The position numbers and the translations under genes are program-made. 64,000 bases of DNA from Phycomyces nitens (Eukaryota > Mucoromycota > Mucoromycetes > Mucorales > Phycomycetaceae), in the NCBI GenBank assembly GCA_022702545.1, contig JAHRBC010000003.1, positions 5,270,001 to 5,334,000 on the forward strand, written 5' to 3'. The notes beneath the pieces are model-generated. The model was not told where the DNA came from and made no database searches. It worked only from the letters and a program-made list of their open reading frames with translations. Of the stretch, positions 12,022-23,163 are shown piece by piece (position 1 is the first letter of the stretch; each line of letters opens with the position of its first letter).

Positions 12022-12460
12022 GCCGTAGAATTGTGGTAGCAAAGGAGTGTGAAGGACTGACGGGATTTTTTGTTAAAAAAAATCTTGTAGACAGGAGAAT
12101 CGACACCAAAAAGGATCAAAAGGAGAAAATAGGGGAAAGGGTATGGAAATGGGGATCTGGTGGACTATAAAGACCAGCCTTTTTCTTTTTTTCTTTTTTG
12201 ACTCCTTGTAGCCCTTTTTGCTCATATTCTCTCTCTTTTGGCACCCGTCACTATTGTCATTGCACTATTACTAGTCTATTGGGGGTAGAAGCAGAGCTGC
12301 AACTAATGTCTAGTATTCACACCACTTGCTCTCTCCTCTTTAATTAACACAGTCAGTTCATCCGTCTAAGTACGTGAGAGATTTTATATGCAAAAAATAA
12401 AAAATGAACAATAATAACAGTTTTCTTACAAAAAAAGGGGACAAGGAATCAAATATCTTT
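12022..12460. other. Intergenic region between two minus-strand genes
   Basis: Promoter side of the minus-strand gene starting at 12021 and 3' side of NOP58. T/C-rich runs near 12180-12240 are the only visible structure. Confidence 0.5.
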
Positions 12461-14144
12461 TTACTCGCTCTTGTCCTTCTTTTCCTTCTTCTCCTTCTTC
12501 TCCTTCTTTTCCTTCTTGTCCTTCTTCTCCTTCTTGTCCTTCTTCTCCTTCTTGACCTTCTTCTCTTCCTTGACCTCTGTTTCTTCTACCTCTTCAATCT
12601 TTCTCTTCTTTGGCTCCTCGACTTCCTTGGGTGCCTCGGTCATCACAACATCACTCTGTGCATTGTATTGTGCTGTTTTGTTGAACTGGAACTTCTGCTG
12701 CTTCTGGACAGGCTTCTCCTTGTTGGCTCTGGCGTTCACACGGCCTTCCAACATTTGAATTCTAGCCTCAACCTTGATGCGGCCATCGGTACCAACATCA
12801 GGAGAGTCACCATCACCAAGAGCATCAACTCTCAGAGCAATAGCAGTCTTGGTGGCCAAGACACGGGCAACCTTGGCCTTGTGCTTGGCACCAGCCTGAC
12901 CAACCAATGAAGCATGGTAGATCAAACCGTACTTGGGTGTGTTGTGCTTGGTCTTCAGGGCACGGAAAAGAGCCTTTTCGGCACCAAGAATCTGGATAGT
13001 AGAGGCAGGCTGCTTGGCCAAGTTCATCAAAGAACCAGCGTGGGAGATAAGACGAGCACCGACGAGCTCACCAACCAGGATAGTGAGGTTGGGGGCAATG
13101 GCTAAGGCTCTAGTTAATACTCCAATCCCATGGGTGTCTTGGTTTCTTGTGATATTTACCATTCATACGGTTCTTGAGGTATTCGTACAATTGCTGTCTG
13201 TATTCGGTGATCGAGATGACTTGGTCGCACAGACAGTGAATGTTTTCAATATCTTCCTCAGAAATCTCAGTTCCCATGGAGATCTCGGCAGCTTCCTTAA
13301 CTTCAGCCTCCAATTCCTCGGGAAGGATGGCAGACAGTTCGGTAGAGTGGGCGTTGGTACGGAAACCCATCATCTTGACGACCTTGGCGTAGGCCAGGTT
13401 ATCGACAATGATCTTGCCCATCTCGGGGAAATGCCAGCCATACCATTCCTTGACACGCATAGCATAGGTATTCAATTCCTTGTCGAGATCATCGAGAAGG
13501 GCGATTGCCTGAACAATCATGGTGTCAACCTTGTCGGGGCTGAACTTGAGCTTATAGCGAGAGAGAGAGTGAGACAAACCAAGGGACATGGCAGAAAGAT
13601 CAGCGGGAGAGAGGCCCGAGACAAGGGACTCAAACTGCTGACGGATACCTCTGTAGAGATCCAAGACGGTCGAATCAGAAATAACGCTAATGCCCAACTT
13701 CTTGTTGATTGCGCTGCCTGTAATCAAGATCCACACATACACGCACACACGCACAAACACATACACACATAAGTCTCGGGTTCTATAGCAATGGCATTTA
13801 CGTACCAAGCTTGGGGTCGCTGATGATGAGCTTTTCCTTCTTCATATCCTTCTCAGAAATCTCACTTTCCAAAAACTTCTTCAAGTTCTTGGGAACCTTG
13901 CCTTCGACGATGCCGGTTACAGCAGACAGAGCGTCAGTGGTGTTTTCGAACTTCTTGAAAGCCTTGAGCTTGATACTTTGAGAAGATTAGGTACGCAGAG
14001 CAAGATAGTGAATTGAACTTACGCCTGGTTGGCCTGTTCGGGAGTCTCAAAATCCTTCCAAATGTCATCGGCCTTCTCAAGCTTGGCATCATTGACAAGC
14101 TTGAAGAGAGCGTAACCAGCAGCAGTCTCGTAAAGGACAAGCAT
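12461..14144 (-). CDS. NOP58: Nop58, box C/D snoRNP core protein
   Basis: Four exons, with introns 13102-13159, 13718-13805 and 13976-14022, give 496 residues, close to the yeast length of about 511. It starts [16 protein letters not shown], as Nop58/Nop56 proteins do. The NOP5NT domain covers about residues 1-120, a coiled-coil follows, and the Nop domain has the hallmark [20 protein letters not shown] around residues 285-310, then [20 protein letters not shown]. The tail from about residue 430 is Lys/Glu repeats ([11 protein letters not shown]), the usual KKE/D tail of Nop58. In the nucleolus it pairs with Nop56 on box C/D snoRNAs that guide rRNA 2'-O-methylation. The splice at 13102 must use the acceptor that yields RMNAIAPNLT; a nearer AG would put a stop in frame. 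Confidence 0.96.
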
Positions 14145-14881
14145 TGTCTAGATCGCGTACAACAAGGTCAATAAATGCATAATATTTATATTGCCCATTT
14201 GCATCTTCATTTCGACAATAGTGATATAAAAGAAGGTTGAAAGGCTTACGAGAGAGAGAGAGAAAGTTAAGTGCGGTGAATAAGCTTGGTTTGCAAAAAA
14301 ACAGGCTTTGGTTTTTCTACTCAGTTTTTTTTCTTTTTCTTTTTTTGCTTTTTTCTTACCCGGCTGCCAATCGTACACTAAAGAAAAATTCTTTCAAAGC
14401 CACCGCAAGCCAAAAGAGAGAAATGCCTGTCCCAACCACACTTGAAACCCCGCACGCCAAAAAAAATAAATCCAGGATCGTTAAAGTCACCTGCCTCCCA
14501 TACCTATATACAAAAATTAAATTCGCAAAACCCAATGTCAATCCCACAAGCAGCTGTACTGGATTCCGGACCGGGCCTTGCACGATTCGGATTTATGTGA
14601 CTCGGTTTCTATCGGTTCACAATCCACGCCATTTTTTCTTTAAATACTCTTTCTTGGGTCTGTCTCGGTTTAGCCAATCAGGGACAAGCAGTAGCGGACA
14701 CAGAAAGTCCAAGCTTAACTTGTAATGACACGATGATTTGCCTGACCTCTTTTTTTTTTCTTATTTGGTTGGTATTCATTTGCTCCTCTTCCCCCCACTC
14801 TCACGGTATAAAAAGCGAAAACGAAGGCTGCCAAGGATCAATAGTCACAAAGGAAGAAAAAAGAAAGGTCAATGAGACGCC
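14145..14881. other. Divergent promoter region between NOP58 and the FHIP gene
   Basis: About 740 bp between two genes transcribed away from each other. It has T-rich and GA-rich runs near NOP58 and a TATA element near the other gene. A plus-strand open frame at 14237-14725 has atypical composition and is not supported. Confidence 0.5.
14807..14815 (+). promoter_or_regulatory. Probable TATA box of the FHIP gene
   Basis: TATAAAAAG lies about 67 to 75 bp upstream of the ATG at 14882, in a plausible place for a core promoter. The call rests on the motif and position only. Confidence 0.4.
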
Positions 14882-17742
14882 ATGGACTACTTTGCAAAGT
14901 TCAAGAAGAGGATGGTGCCTCCAAAGGCACAACCCACAAGCGCAATGCAGCTCGCTAAATTCCATCAATGCTGGAACTATATCCACGTGAGTTCAAACGG
15001 TCGAATGGAATATTTATCTTTACAGAAGCAACTCATGCTCTCCAGAACATCTTTGATGCCGAGGACCGCAAAACCCACGTCCATGTCGACCAAACCGAGA
15101 TTCCAGACAAACTCCGTCAGATGGTAGACATGCTTGTGGATGAAGAAGCTAGACAGGAAGACACCACAACCGGCGTATGCATGGAGTATTTCTTAAAGAA
15201 TGGCGTACTGCACTACCTTGTCAATGTGTCTGAGAAATCCGACTATCCTGCAGGCATTCGAGGCGAGGCCATCCGTACCGTAGCCAACATGGTCGATCTT
15301 CTCGATGACCGTTTTCTTGTCCATAATGCAGTTCACAAACCAACCATCAAACTCCTTCGGTTCTGCGTCCTAGACGAGCGACAGAGCGAACACTACCACG
15401 AAGACCTTGTTGACCTAATGTACATCATCTGCTCCAAGATTCATGGTTTCCCTGCTCTTCTCAACATCTTTTTTCATGACAAGCAATGGCTCACTACTCC
15501 CCAAAAGACCACCTTTCATGTACGCGGCAAAGCTGCCGAAAGAACCACTGACCAAGACCCAAAGAAACCAGAATACGAATTCCTATTATTCACCTATCTC
15601 TTACGGTTTGTCCACCGAGAAGGTCGGACAGGCGACTTTGCCAGAACTGGCTTGTTGTTCTTGATGGAAATGGCGACTGAACAACTTGGAGACTTTATTC
15701 TCGAGTCAGACTTTGCCACCATCATGGCGGCTGGTCTGGGAGCCTTGTATTCACAGCTCCCCAGAAAGCTAGTGGTCAAGGATGAGGCCGAGCTACGATA
15801 CGACACCGCGTCATATCTACTTGGACAGGACGATATGAGGCCTGTACCTCTGGGAATGGGTCTGGCAATGTCTAGCTCTGTTGAATTCAAAAGCCAAATC
15901 GACTCTTTTCTCAAACTGCTAGAGTTTTGTCAGGATGTCCTGACCCGTTGTCCAAATGTCGAAATCTCATTTTCTCTGCTCAAGAGTATCCGGACAATCT
16001 TCCTCGACAATATTCTCTATCCATCGATCTTGGAATGTTCAGATATCGATGGCTCTTCTGTGGCTGTCATTAGTTATATCGATCTCATTCTGCAGACATT
16101 GCAGCAAGAAGAGCTCTCGAGTGTAATTGTAGGGTTCCTGATGGATGAAACAGCCGAGGAGAATGTCCAGATGGAAAGAAAATCCTCGAATGTGTATGCT
16201 GGAGTTGAGTCGGATCCCATCAAAAGTTCACCTTATTTTACAGCCGTCGAAAGATTCACTCTCAAAGACCTTATATTTAGTCGCTTAAAGTCCATATCGC
16301 AACCCACTGTGATTGCAACCCTCAAACTCCTAAAGACCTTGATTACTCATCATTGTCGGTACTCCCTTTTGCTCTTGTCAATCATTCCCGATACGGATAG
16401 TCAAGAGGGAGACACGACAATGATCTCACACCATTTGCGTGAAATGGAACTCTACTTTTCACTCTTGACATCAATTGATAATTCACATGCCAAGGAAGTG
16501 AGTGAGACTGGATACGATGGGTATCTGCAAGACATCGAGGCAATTCTGGAACGTGATGGGTGCTATGTTGGCATGACCCAGATTGATCCACCTGCACACA
16601 GCCGCCCCCACAAGGCCAGACGTCGACGAAGCTTTAAATATGGCCAACGACTAGATGACAGAGTGCCAGATGAAGAAGAGGGTCGGGAACCCCAGCTTGC
16701 ACGACACTCTATGCATTTTCGCCACCACATTAGTCCCACGGATCCTCTTTTGCAAATCTTGCTTGGATTGCTCAGCCATTTCTTTGCACAATCACCAGAA
16801 CTTAATCTGGCATTAACGGGCGTGATTGCAGCGCTTGCCTTATGTCCATACCGTAGTCTCGAGGGCTGGATCTCTTTCCGGGAAACGGACCGGACTAGCC
16901 CAGAGGACATCCTCTTGTTGGACAATACCCCCCAGCCAGAAGCCCCAGATCGTATTCGGTCCAAGGATATCTATGCCCACTTTGACAGTAGCTCTGTTGA
17001 CGAAGACGATTCTGACGATGACCGTTCGATTGACTTTGGGTTGGAGCGCAATTCGGCCCAAATGACAGCACCGACCTACTTTAAGCTATTCCCGCCCTTC
17101 TTTACCCTCTATCGTACTCTTACACAACAAGTAGACTATTATCGCTCAGAGCTTGACGAATTCGATGAACTCCTGGACGAGCGTCGCCAGGGTTTACATG
17201 AAGAAGCAACAGAGCGCATTCCATCTCAACCACATCATCTCTACACCCAGCCCCCTGTCCTAACCATGTCCGCCTCTACATCGACCCGGCGTCCATCAAT
17301 TCACCCCAAAGACGCTCCTCCGCCTGTGATGAATGGCCGACGTCCTTCTGTTCTTCTCAGACCATCTGCCTCAACCGGCACTGCAACTGCCAAACCTCCT
17401 TCCCCTATCCAGCCTTTGCCCTCGAACCCCATCACCGCCAACCCCCTCTCCCGCCTCGCCCTGCACGCCAGAAAGACTCAAGATATGCGCATCCAACCCC
17501 TTTTCCCCTCCAATTTCATCAGTGAATTTGAAGAACCCATTCTTGATCTTGATGCTGAAGATGAAGACACCTTTGCACCAAAATCCAACCCTTCTCAATC
17601 ACGGAGGATGGACAAGAGTACAGAGATCTCTATAGCCATGCTACTGAACAATGTGGTTATTTTGGAGGAAGCCATCAAGGAGCTTATTGCATTGATGCAA
17701 GTTCGTCACAGTCTGGGAATCGATACCATTCGGTATACTTGA
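14882..17742 (+). CDS. FHIP/RAI16-domain protein (FTS-HOOK-interacting family)
   Basis: One 59-bp intron (14987-15045) gives 933 residues. The start gives MDYFAKFKKRMVPPK, and the join FHQCWNYIH|NIFDAED leads into IPDKLRQMVDMLVDEE and CMEYFLKNGVLHYL, typical of the RAI16/FHIP (FAM160) family. The conserved helical region runs to about residue 480. A Ser/Pro/Arg-rich disordered part follows (about 740-860), then a conserved C-terminal block, LLNNVVILEEAIKELIALMQVRHSLGID. In animals and Aspergillus, FHIP joins FTS and Hook to tie early endosomes to dynein; the same role in hyphal endosome transport is inferred. An acceptor nearer the donor, TTTACAG, would throw the frame, which is why the later AG at 15045 was chosen. 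Confidence 0.88.
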
Positions 17743-17981
17743 GTTGTACACATTTTTTTTTATTTATTTTTTATTTATTTATTTCAAGAAAGAAGAAAGA
17801 ATACTCAAAATATGTTTGTGTATATTGGAGCCTTGTTAAGTAAAGTGAAGTTTGGCCCAGGCAATGCTTATTGTGTGGGTATTAAAGCAATCCCTTTCTA
17901 AAGGCATGCTTTTTACTCGGTTATATGGACCTCTTCAGGGCTGGCTGCTTCAAAAAATAGAAAGTAGACCAGCTGTGTAGG
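17743..17981. other. Short convergent intergenic region
   Basis: T-rich 3' flank of the FHIP gene with a TATTT run at 17755-17785. No gene is visible. Confidence 0.5.
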
Positions 17982-18731
17982 TCAACAGGTGGTGTTCTTG
18001 GAAATGAAGGCTATGCAAACAATAATATAATGCCAATCATTTTTGGCTGCATTGGGTTTTCGACATTTTATGTACAAAACAAACCTATAGTGTTTGTTAC
18101 TGCACGTCCAAATACGGAAGCTAGCAGTGATGTTTGTGTTGTCTGACTGGGGCTCGGCTGTCAGTTGAGTTGGGTCTCGGGCTGTTCCGGCCTCAAAGTG
18201 GCCCAAAGGCTGACAGGTGCATATAACATCATAAAGCACTCCAAGCTGAATATGGTTTGCTTCCAGTCTATCAAAGATGGTTGCAACTTGTCTCAAACCG
18301 GCTCTAAAAGTGTCAACCTCAATTCCACCGAGATCCTTGCCAGTCACATGGCTGGCAGCATGGAGAGGGAGGCATGGCTGTCCAGATGAGCTGGTAAGGA
18401 CAACAGAGGCCTTGAAATTGAGACAATCAGGTTTAATGAGTGGTATATGGGACGATTATCTTTTTTTTTTGGAGTACTTGACGCGCTTGGTTTCAACGGT
18501 ATAATTGCCATTGCTATCAAATCCAGAGAACAATACCTGATCAAACAGGTGTTTGCGACCAGCATAAAGAGGGAAATTTGTTTTGACATTTTCGACATGA
18601 AGAGGTCGATTTCTCGACTACAAAATGTCCATCACGCAAAAAAGTGGCCTTTCAAGAGGACAGAGGCATGCTTGAATGTGTTACAAAAGGAAAACAGAGG
18701 ATACCGCTGAATCAACATAGCGGAAAGCCAT
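17982..18731 (-). CDS. Uncharacterised spliced gene
   Basis: I do not recognise this protein. Exons 18705-18731, 18483-18617 and 17982-18410 join in frame to about 196 residues. The second exon reads RPLHVENVKTNFPLYAGR and then LFDQVLFSGFDSNGNYTVET. The third reads VVLTSSSGQPCLPLHAAS and then GGIEVDTFRAGLRQVATIFD. These stretches look protein-like, unlike their shadow frames. If the 72-bp intron at 18411-18482 is retained, the reading ends at a Lys-rich tail with a stop at 18456. The 3' end is uncertain, because a further GT-AG intron inside the last exon is possible and would change the last 30 residues. No signal peptide or membrane segment stands out. Confidence 0.45.
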
Positions 18732-19132
18732 CGACTATATGACAAAAAGTCAACACATAATATAGATGTGCTTTATTTACTTTTCAATAGACAGAAACCA
18801 AAGCAAGAAAGAGATATGAACAGCAGTCGATGCTTGGCATCTTTCACATAATACATTATTCAATCCAAACAATAATATTTACATGTTGATGTAAAGAACA
18901 ATGAACTCTTGCAAGTCTGTTCAAACTGTATTAAACTCTCGCCATGATTTATACAGTATGGGCTAAATTTGTTTAATCTTTACTGCTTCAAAGCCTATTC
19001 TTAATCGTCGTCTTTTTTTTGGTGACTTTATTTATTAATAGCGTCTGCTCCCAGACAAAGATACGATTCTAATAATGTATACTGTGATGCGTAAAGAGTA
19101 AAGAGGTATTGACAACCAAAACACATCACAGA
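18732..19132. other. Intergenic region
   Basis: AT-rich region between two minus-strand genes. Nothing beyond T runs was seen. Confidence 0.5.
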
Positions 19133-19855
19133 CTAATGAGTAATCGTGTGACTCGCTGTCCGATGTGTCGATTTACTGCCGCTGGAAAGCACATTGGATT
19201 GAGAGTGAAGGTCTTCTGGCTTGGAAAAGTGTCCATGACGTCGAGGAGGGCGTGCGAGGTTCTGTAGCTCTTCTGTGATGCAAAAATAAAAGAAATAGTT
19301 TGATTGGAATTTAGTCTTATGATTCATATATCACATCACATCATACCATATCATTTTCTAGACTTACTTGGAGGAAACGCAATGTTTTGCTTGCAGTGTT
19401 CCAAGATCTTGTTTTCACCACCACAGCCGCCATGATTATCAATAGAGTGCAGGTTTCCATCTTCACCTTTATGTCGATGCGAGTGCGAGTGCGATTTACC
19501 GTGACAGCCTCTAAAGGAATCATGAAGAGGTTCTGTAGATTGAGAGAGGTCTGAAGGAGTATCCTGGTGGATGGACTAGGGGTTTGTAAGTACAGGTGTT
19601 TTGATCAGTAATTCATATCCTAACCTTGAAAGGATTCAGATCAATTGAAGTCAATTGAGTAAGTGCAATCAGACCGACTATAGCTCCAATAAGAAGACCT
19701 TGGACGATTCGACGGGCTAAGATGGATAGACGGTGAATAATCAGGCCAATTGGTTTCATTTACCTACCCTTGCTGCTCTGTGGCTGTTGCTGTACATGTG
19801 GCTGTACCTGTGGATGGGCAGGGAGAGGCAGGGAAGAATCTATCTTTTCGTTCAT
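19133..19855 (-). CDS. Small His-rich single-pass membrane protein, unknown
   Basis: Four exons starting at 19855 read in frame to a stop at 19133, about 175 residues. The N-terminus is short and Pro/Gln-rich (HPQVQPHVQQQPQ). A membrane segment follows (ARRIVQGLLIGAIVGLIALT, about residues 30-50) with basic residues in front, as in a type II membrane protein. Next come a His/Ser cluster (HGKSHSHSHRHKG) and two Cys-containing stretches (NHGGCGGENK, LEHCKQN). The His cluster could bind metal, but this is only an inference from composition. The last exon is Arg/His/Ser-rich and ends abruptly, so this could be a shortened member of a longer family. I cannot name it. Confidence 0.5.
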
Positions 19856-20001
19856 AGTAGATTGTATTAGTATGTAAAGAAGCTGCCATCAAAATGGCTG
19901 GTTATATAAGCCTGAAGCTTCAAAGTCACGTGCTAAATATGTCACTGCTTTCATGCGTTGGGATGATTCCATCATTTTATTTGTTCTTGTTGGTCAGACT
20001 A

Positions 20002-22940
20002 CTACCCAATCACTCTTTCCACAATAGAAATAAGCTCCTTTATATACTTTGCAATCTCATAGGCCTCTTTTGCCAAGTCTCTCTTGGCAGCCGCACTTGC
20101 TTTTTCAGGCGAGTGTGCAAATGCTGAGTCTGAAAGTTGAACCAGCTTTGATTTCGAGACGGCCATTTCACCAAGAACAAGGTCACCTTGGGCAGCAAGT
20201 GCAAGCCCAGGCCCTGTCGAGAATGTATTACTGGACATTTCAACAATCTTTGTCACAATGGCATTGATAGAGTAAATGATGCTTTGGACTTGGGTGATTT
20301 GGTTGGGAGATCTTAGAGCAGCCAATAGGTTTTGAATGGCCTGCACAATATGATCTGTTTCTTCCTTGAGGTAGTCCTTTAAAACAAACAAACACGTAAA
20401 TACGATTGAGAAACATATGCTTCCAGAACCCTTACATTCAGACCCTCGGGATCTAGATACGGTCTAGGACTTGATGGTGGTTTTTCTTGGAACTGGTTTG
20501 GTCCCATATTTGATGAGTTTTGCTGCTGTGGGATTTGTTGGGTAGGTCGTGAACCAAACGACTTTTGACTTGATGGTGTTGTTGAAGCTAATGAGGATGA
20601 TAATTGTGGTTGGAGTTGTAGGGAAGTTGACCTTGAAGATGATGGGATTGGTTTTGTAGCACTAGACTTTTCGCCATTGTCTTGAGAAGACAGGCCAAGG
20701 AGTTTGGCCATGTCCACAACCACGGCTGTCAAATGGCCTGCCGAGGCATCTAACAAGCTGACGGGGCTCATTCCCATGCCCATAGCATGTCCTTTGGCCG
20801 AAGCAAGTAGCTGAGTCAAGGTGGTCGAGAAGCTGACCTTTAGTTCATGAAGGCGGGGTGTCATTGAACTAGAAAACTGTGGCGATGATTCGAATGCCTC
20901 TACATTTTCAGAAATGGTTTTTGAAATCATTATAACCGTCTTCATAGTTATCAAGACATCAGAAGGTTTGCTGGACCTTTTTTTTTAAAAAAAAAACAAC
21001 AACAACAATATTAGGTACAATTATTTTCAACAACAACAAAAAACAATGCACACACAATTACCTTGCAGTTTCTAAAAGCTCGTTTATGGCCGTTTGGTAT
21101 GAAATGATAGAGGCTTGACTAATGACACCTTCTCTGGTTGGCTGTAAAAAGTTCTCCTTGATCATGTCACTTTTATACGTTCCATTGGTAGTAGATATTC
21201 CTAGATTGTATCCTGTTGAATATCTAAAGAATATAATCAGCCAGAGGCCAACACTGACCTTTAAGATAATTGATTTCCTGGTTTGCATTTTCATATTTCG
21301 TCTGCCATGTCTTGGCTTCTTCCTTGGCTACCCTCAATTGGTTTTCTAGTTGGATTTTCTCCTCATCCAGAGCAGCTGTCTTGCTCGAGAGGGTCTTGAG
21401 ATCAATTATCAAACGCTGAGTATCTTGCTTCACTTGATAAACTGCCTGTGTACAATAGTGAGTCGGGTTTCTCTTTATGATCGACATATTGTACTCACTT
21501 CTTGTTGGCTGCTGTACTCATTCTTTAGCCGACTATGTTCTTGGTCTAGACGTTTGTAATCTTTGTCCAGTTGATCATACTTGCAAGTTTCCACAATTGG
21601 CTTGAGCTCACTCGATAGATTATCTTGGTTGTTTACCTTTTCTGACGTGCCGCTTGTATTCAAATCCTTGGTGTTCTGTATTTTGGAATTAAGAATTAAA
21701 CTTTTGAACCTTTCACCAAGACTTACCGTGGCATCGTATTCTAGTTGCTGTATACGCTTTGTCATTTGTGATAGTTTATGTTCATACTCTGAACGTATCT
21801 TTTCTACTTGCTCAAAGCTCATGCTTCCTCCCTAAAAAAGCATTTCGCATCACTACTTTAGACTGCCTTGTTATATTTAGACTTGCAGACATACCGCCCC
21901 ACTGGTACTTTTTGACATGCCCACCATGTTATCCAGGTCGGCCATCAAGCTATCCAAAGACTGGAAGTTTGCACTCTCACGCCATGCTGCTGTGGATGGG
22001 TTGGGTGTGTAGGATTCCTTTCTGGATTCATTAATGAACACCCCTGTATTTGGCCGGCTAGCCTCATCATCAGATGGATCTGCCGGCTCTACGCTGATTA
22101 CTCCCATGACAGGGACAATGTTGGTGGATTTACTGGGCTGGGGTGGTGGGCCAGGCTGTAGCTCAAGTGCTGGAGATGTGATCTTTACAGAAACCTTTTT
22201 ATTTATTGATTTGAATTGTGTAAGACGTATTAAGCCTACCTTTTGGAACTGTGGATATCTTCTATTCAATTCAGAATAGATATCGCTGGCAAGATCCTTG
22301 AACCTTGAGGTTGGCAGGGTGGCCAGCTTTTGTCTGGCCTGGTTGCGACGAGGATGGAAATCATCACGGACGGCCAGGAATGGACCTAATGAAGATATTT
22401 AAGACAATGAAATCCCGTCTTGATTACACCAAATTACCTGACTTTTCTGGCTGGTGTCTTCGTCCTTGTTCATCATAGACATCCATGGCCAGTTCATGGA
22501 ATTGAACCATATTGAGTCGGCCTAGCTTTAAGCGAGCATTTGTCCGTTGTTGATTTGGACCTTGTTCGGCCTCTTTTTTTTATATGGATTTTTTTTAGAT
22601 TTTATAAAGATATTAGAGTTTTTGTTAGTAAGAAAAATAATTTATGGCTTTTTTTAATTATTATTATTTATCAATATTCTTTTATTATTATATGATATAT
22701 AATTGCGATTGTCTTTACACCTTTTGCCAAAATATCGGCTATGGACTGTTTGAGTTCGTCATGGTATATTCGTGCCTGGGCTTCATAGCCAGTTGTGCTG
22801 GGTCTGGTTGACGAGTATGTGGATCGCACATTAGAAGTGTAGCTGGTCGATCTGGATGAGGTCGAGTATGTCTTTGTGGTCAGAGTTGCTTTTGAATCCC
22901 ACAAACTTGAGGACTGGGATTGCGATGGAGCATAGGCCAT
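20002..22940 (-). CDS. SPA2: Spa2-type polarisome scaffold
   Basis: Ten exons sum to 2337 nt, exactly 778 residues. It starts MAYAPSQSQSSSLW at 22940; the longer frame upstream lacks an ATG. After a Ser/Thr-rich head come two Spa2-homology (GIT/SHD) repeats near residues 75-170: ARLKLGRLNMVQFHELAMDV and KLATLPTSRFKDLASDIYSE. A long coiled coil follows (SFEQVEKIRSEYEHKLSQMT, KTAALDEEKIQLENQL), then a Ser/Gln-rich linker and a conserved helical C-terminal part (MAKLLGLSSQ; ALAAQGDLVLGEMA). Spa2 holds the polarisome at hyphal tips with formin and MAP kinase components. The exon at 21062-21212 must use the acceptor ending CAACAG, since an upstream AG gives a stop. Confidence 0.9.
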
Positions 22941-23163
22941 CACTTGGAGTCTATCGGTCTCTGGCTCAAAGGGACACCCAAACACACGAGACAATTAGTG
23001 GTGGTGGTGGTGGTACAAAAGCTGTCTTTGCAAAAAAAACAATCGGATATTCAGACTTCTCAGCCAGTCAAAGAGAGCAATATATTTATATACAAAACAA
23101 GAGTGCCAGGCAAGAAAATAAAATAAAGTAAAATAAAATAAAGCCTTTTTTTTTTATATATCT

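Noticed and set aside
12404..12910. Leu-rich 168-residue plus-strand frame opposite the end of NOP58
   Set aside because: It is the antisense of the Lys/Glu repeat tail, which always reads as Leu/Phe/Ser.
14237..14725. 162-residue plus-strand frame between NOP58 and FHIP
   Set aside because: Composition is that of A/T-rich promoter DNA, it has no domain, and it lies in a divergent promoter region.
14968..15045. Start of the FHIP gene at the internal ATG at 14968
   Set aside because: It gives an N-terminus unlike the family, whereas MDYFAKF at 14882 with the 59-bp intron gives the expected one.
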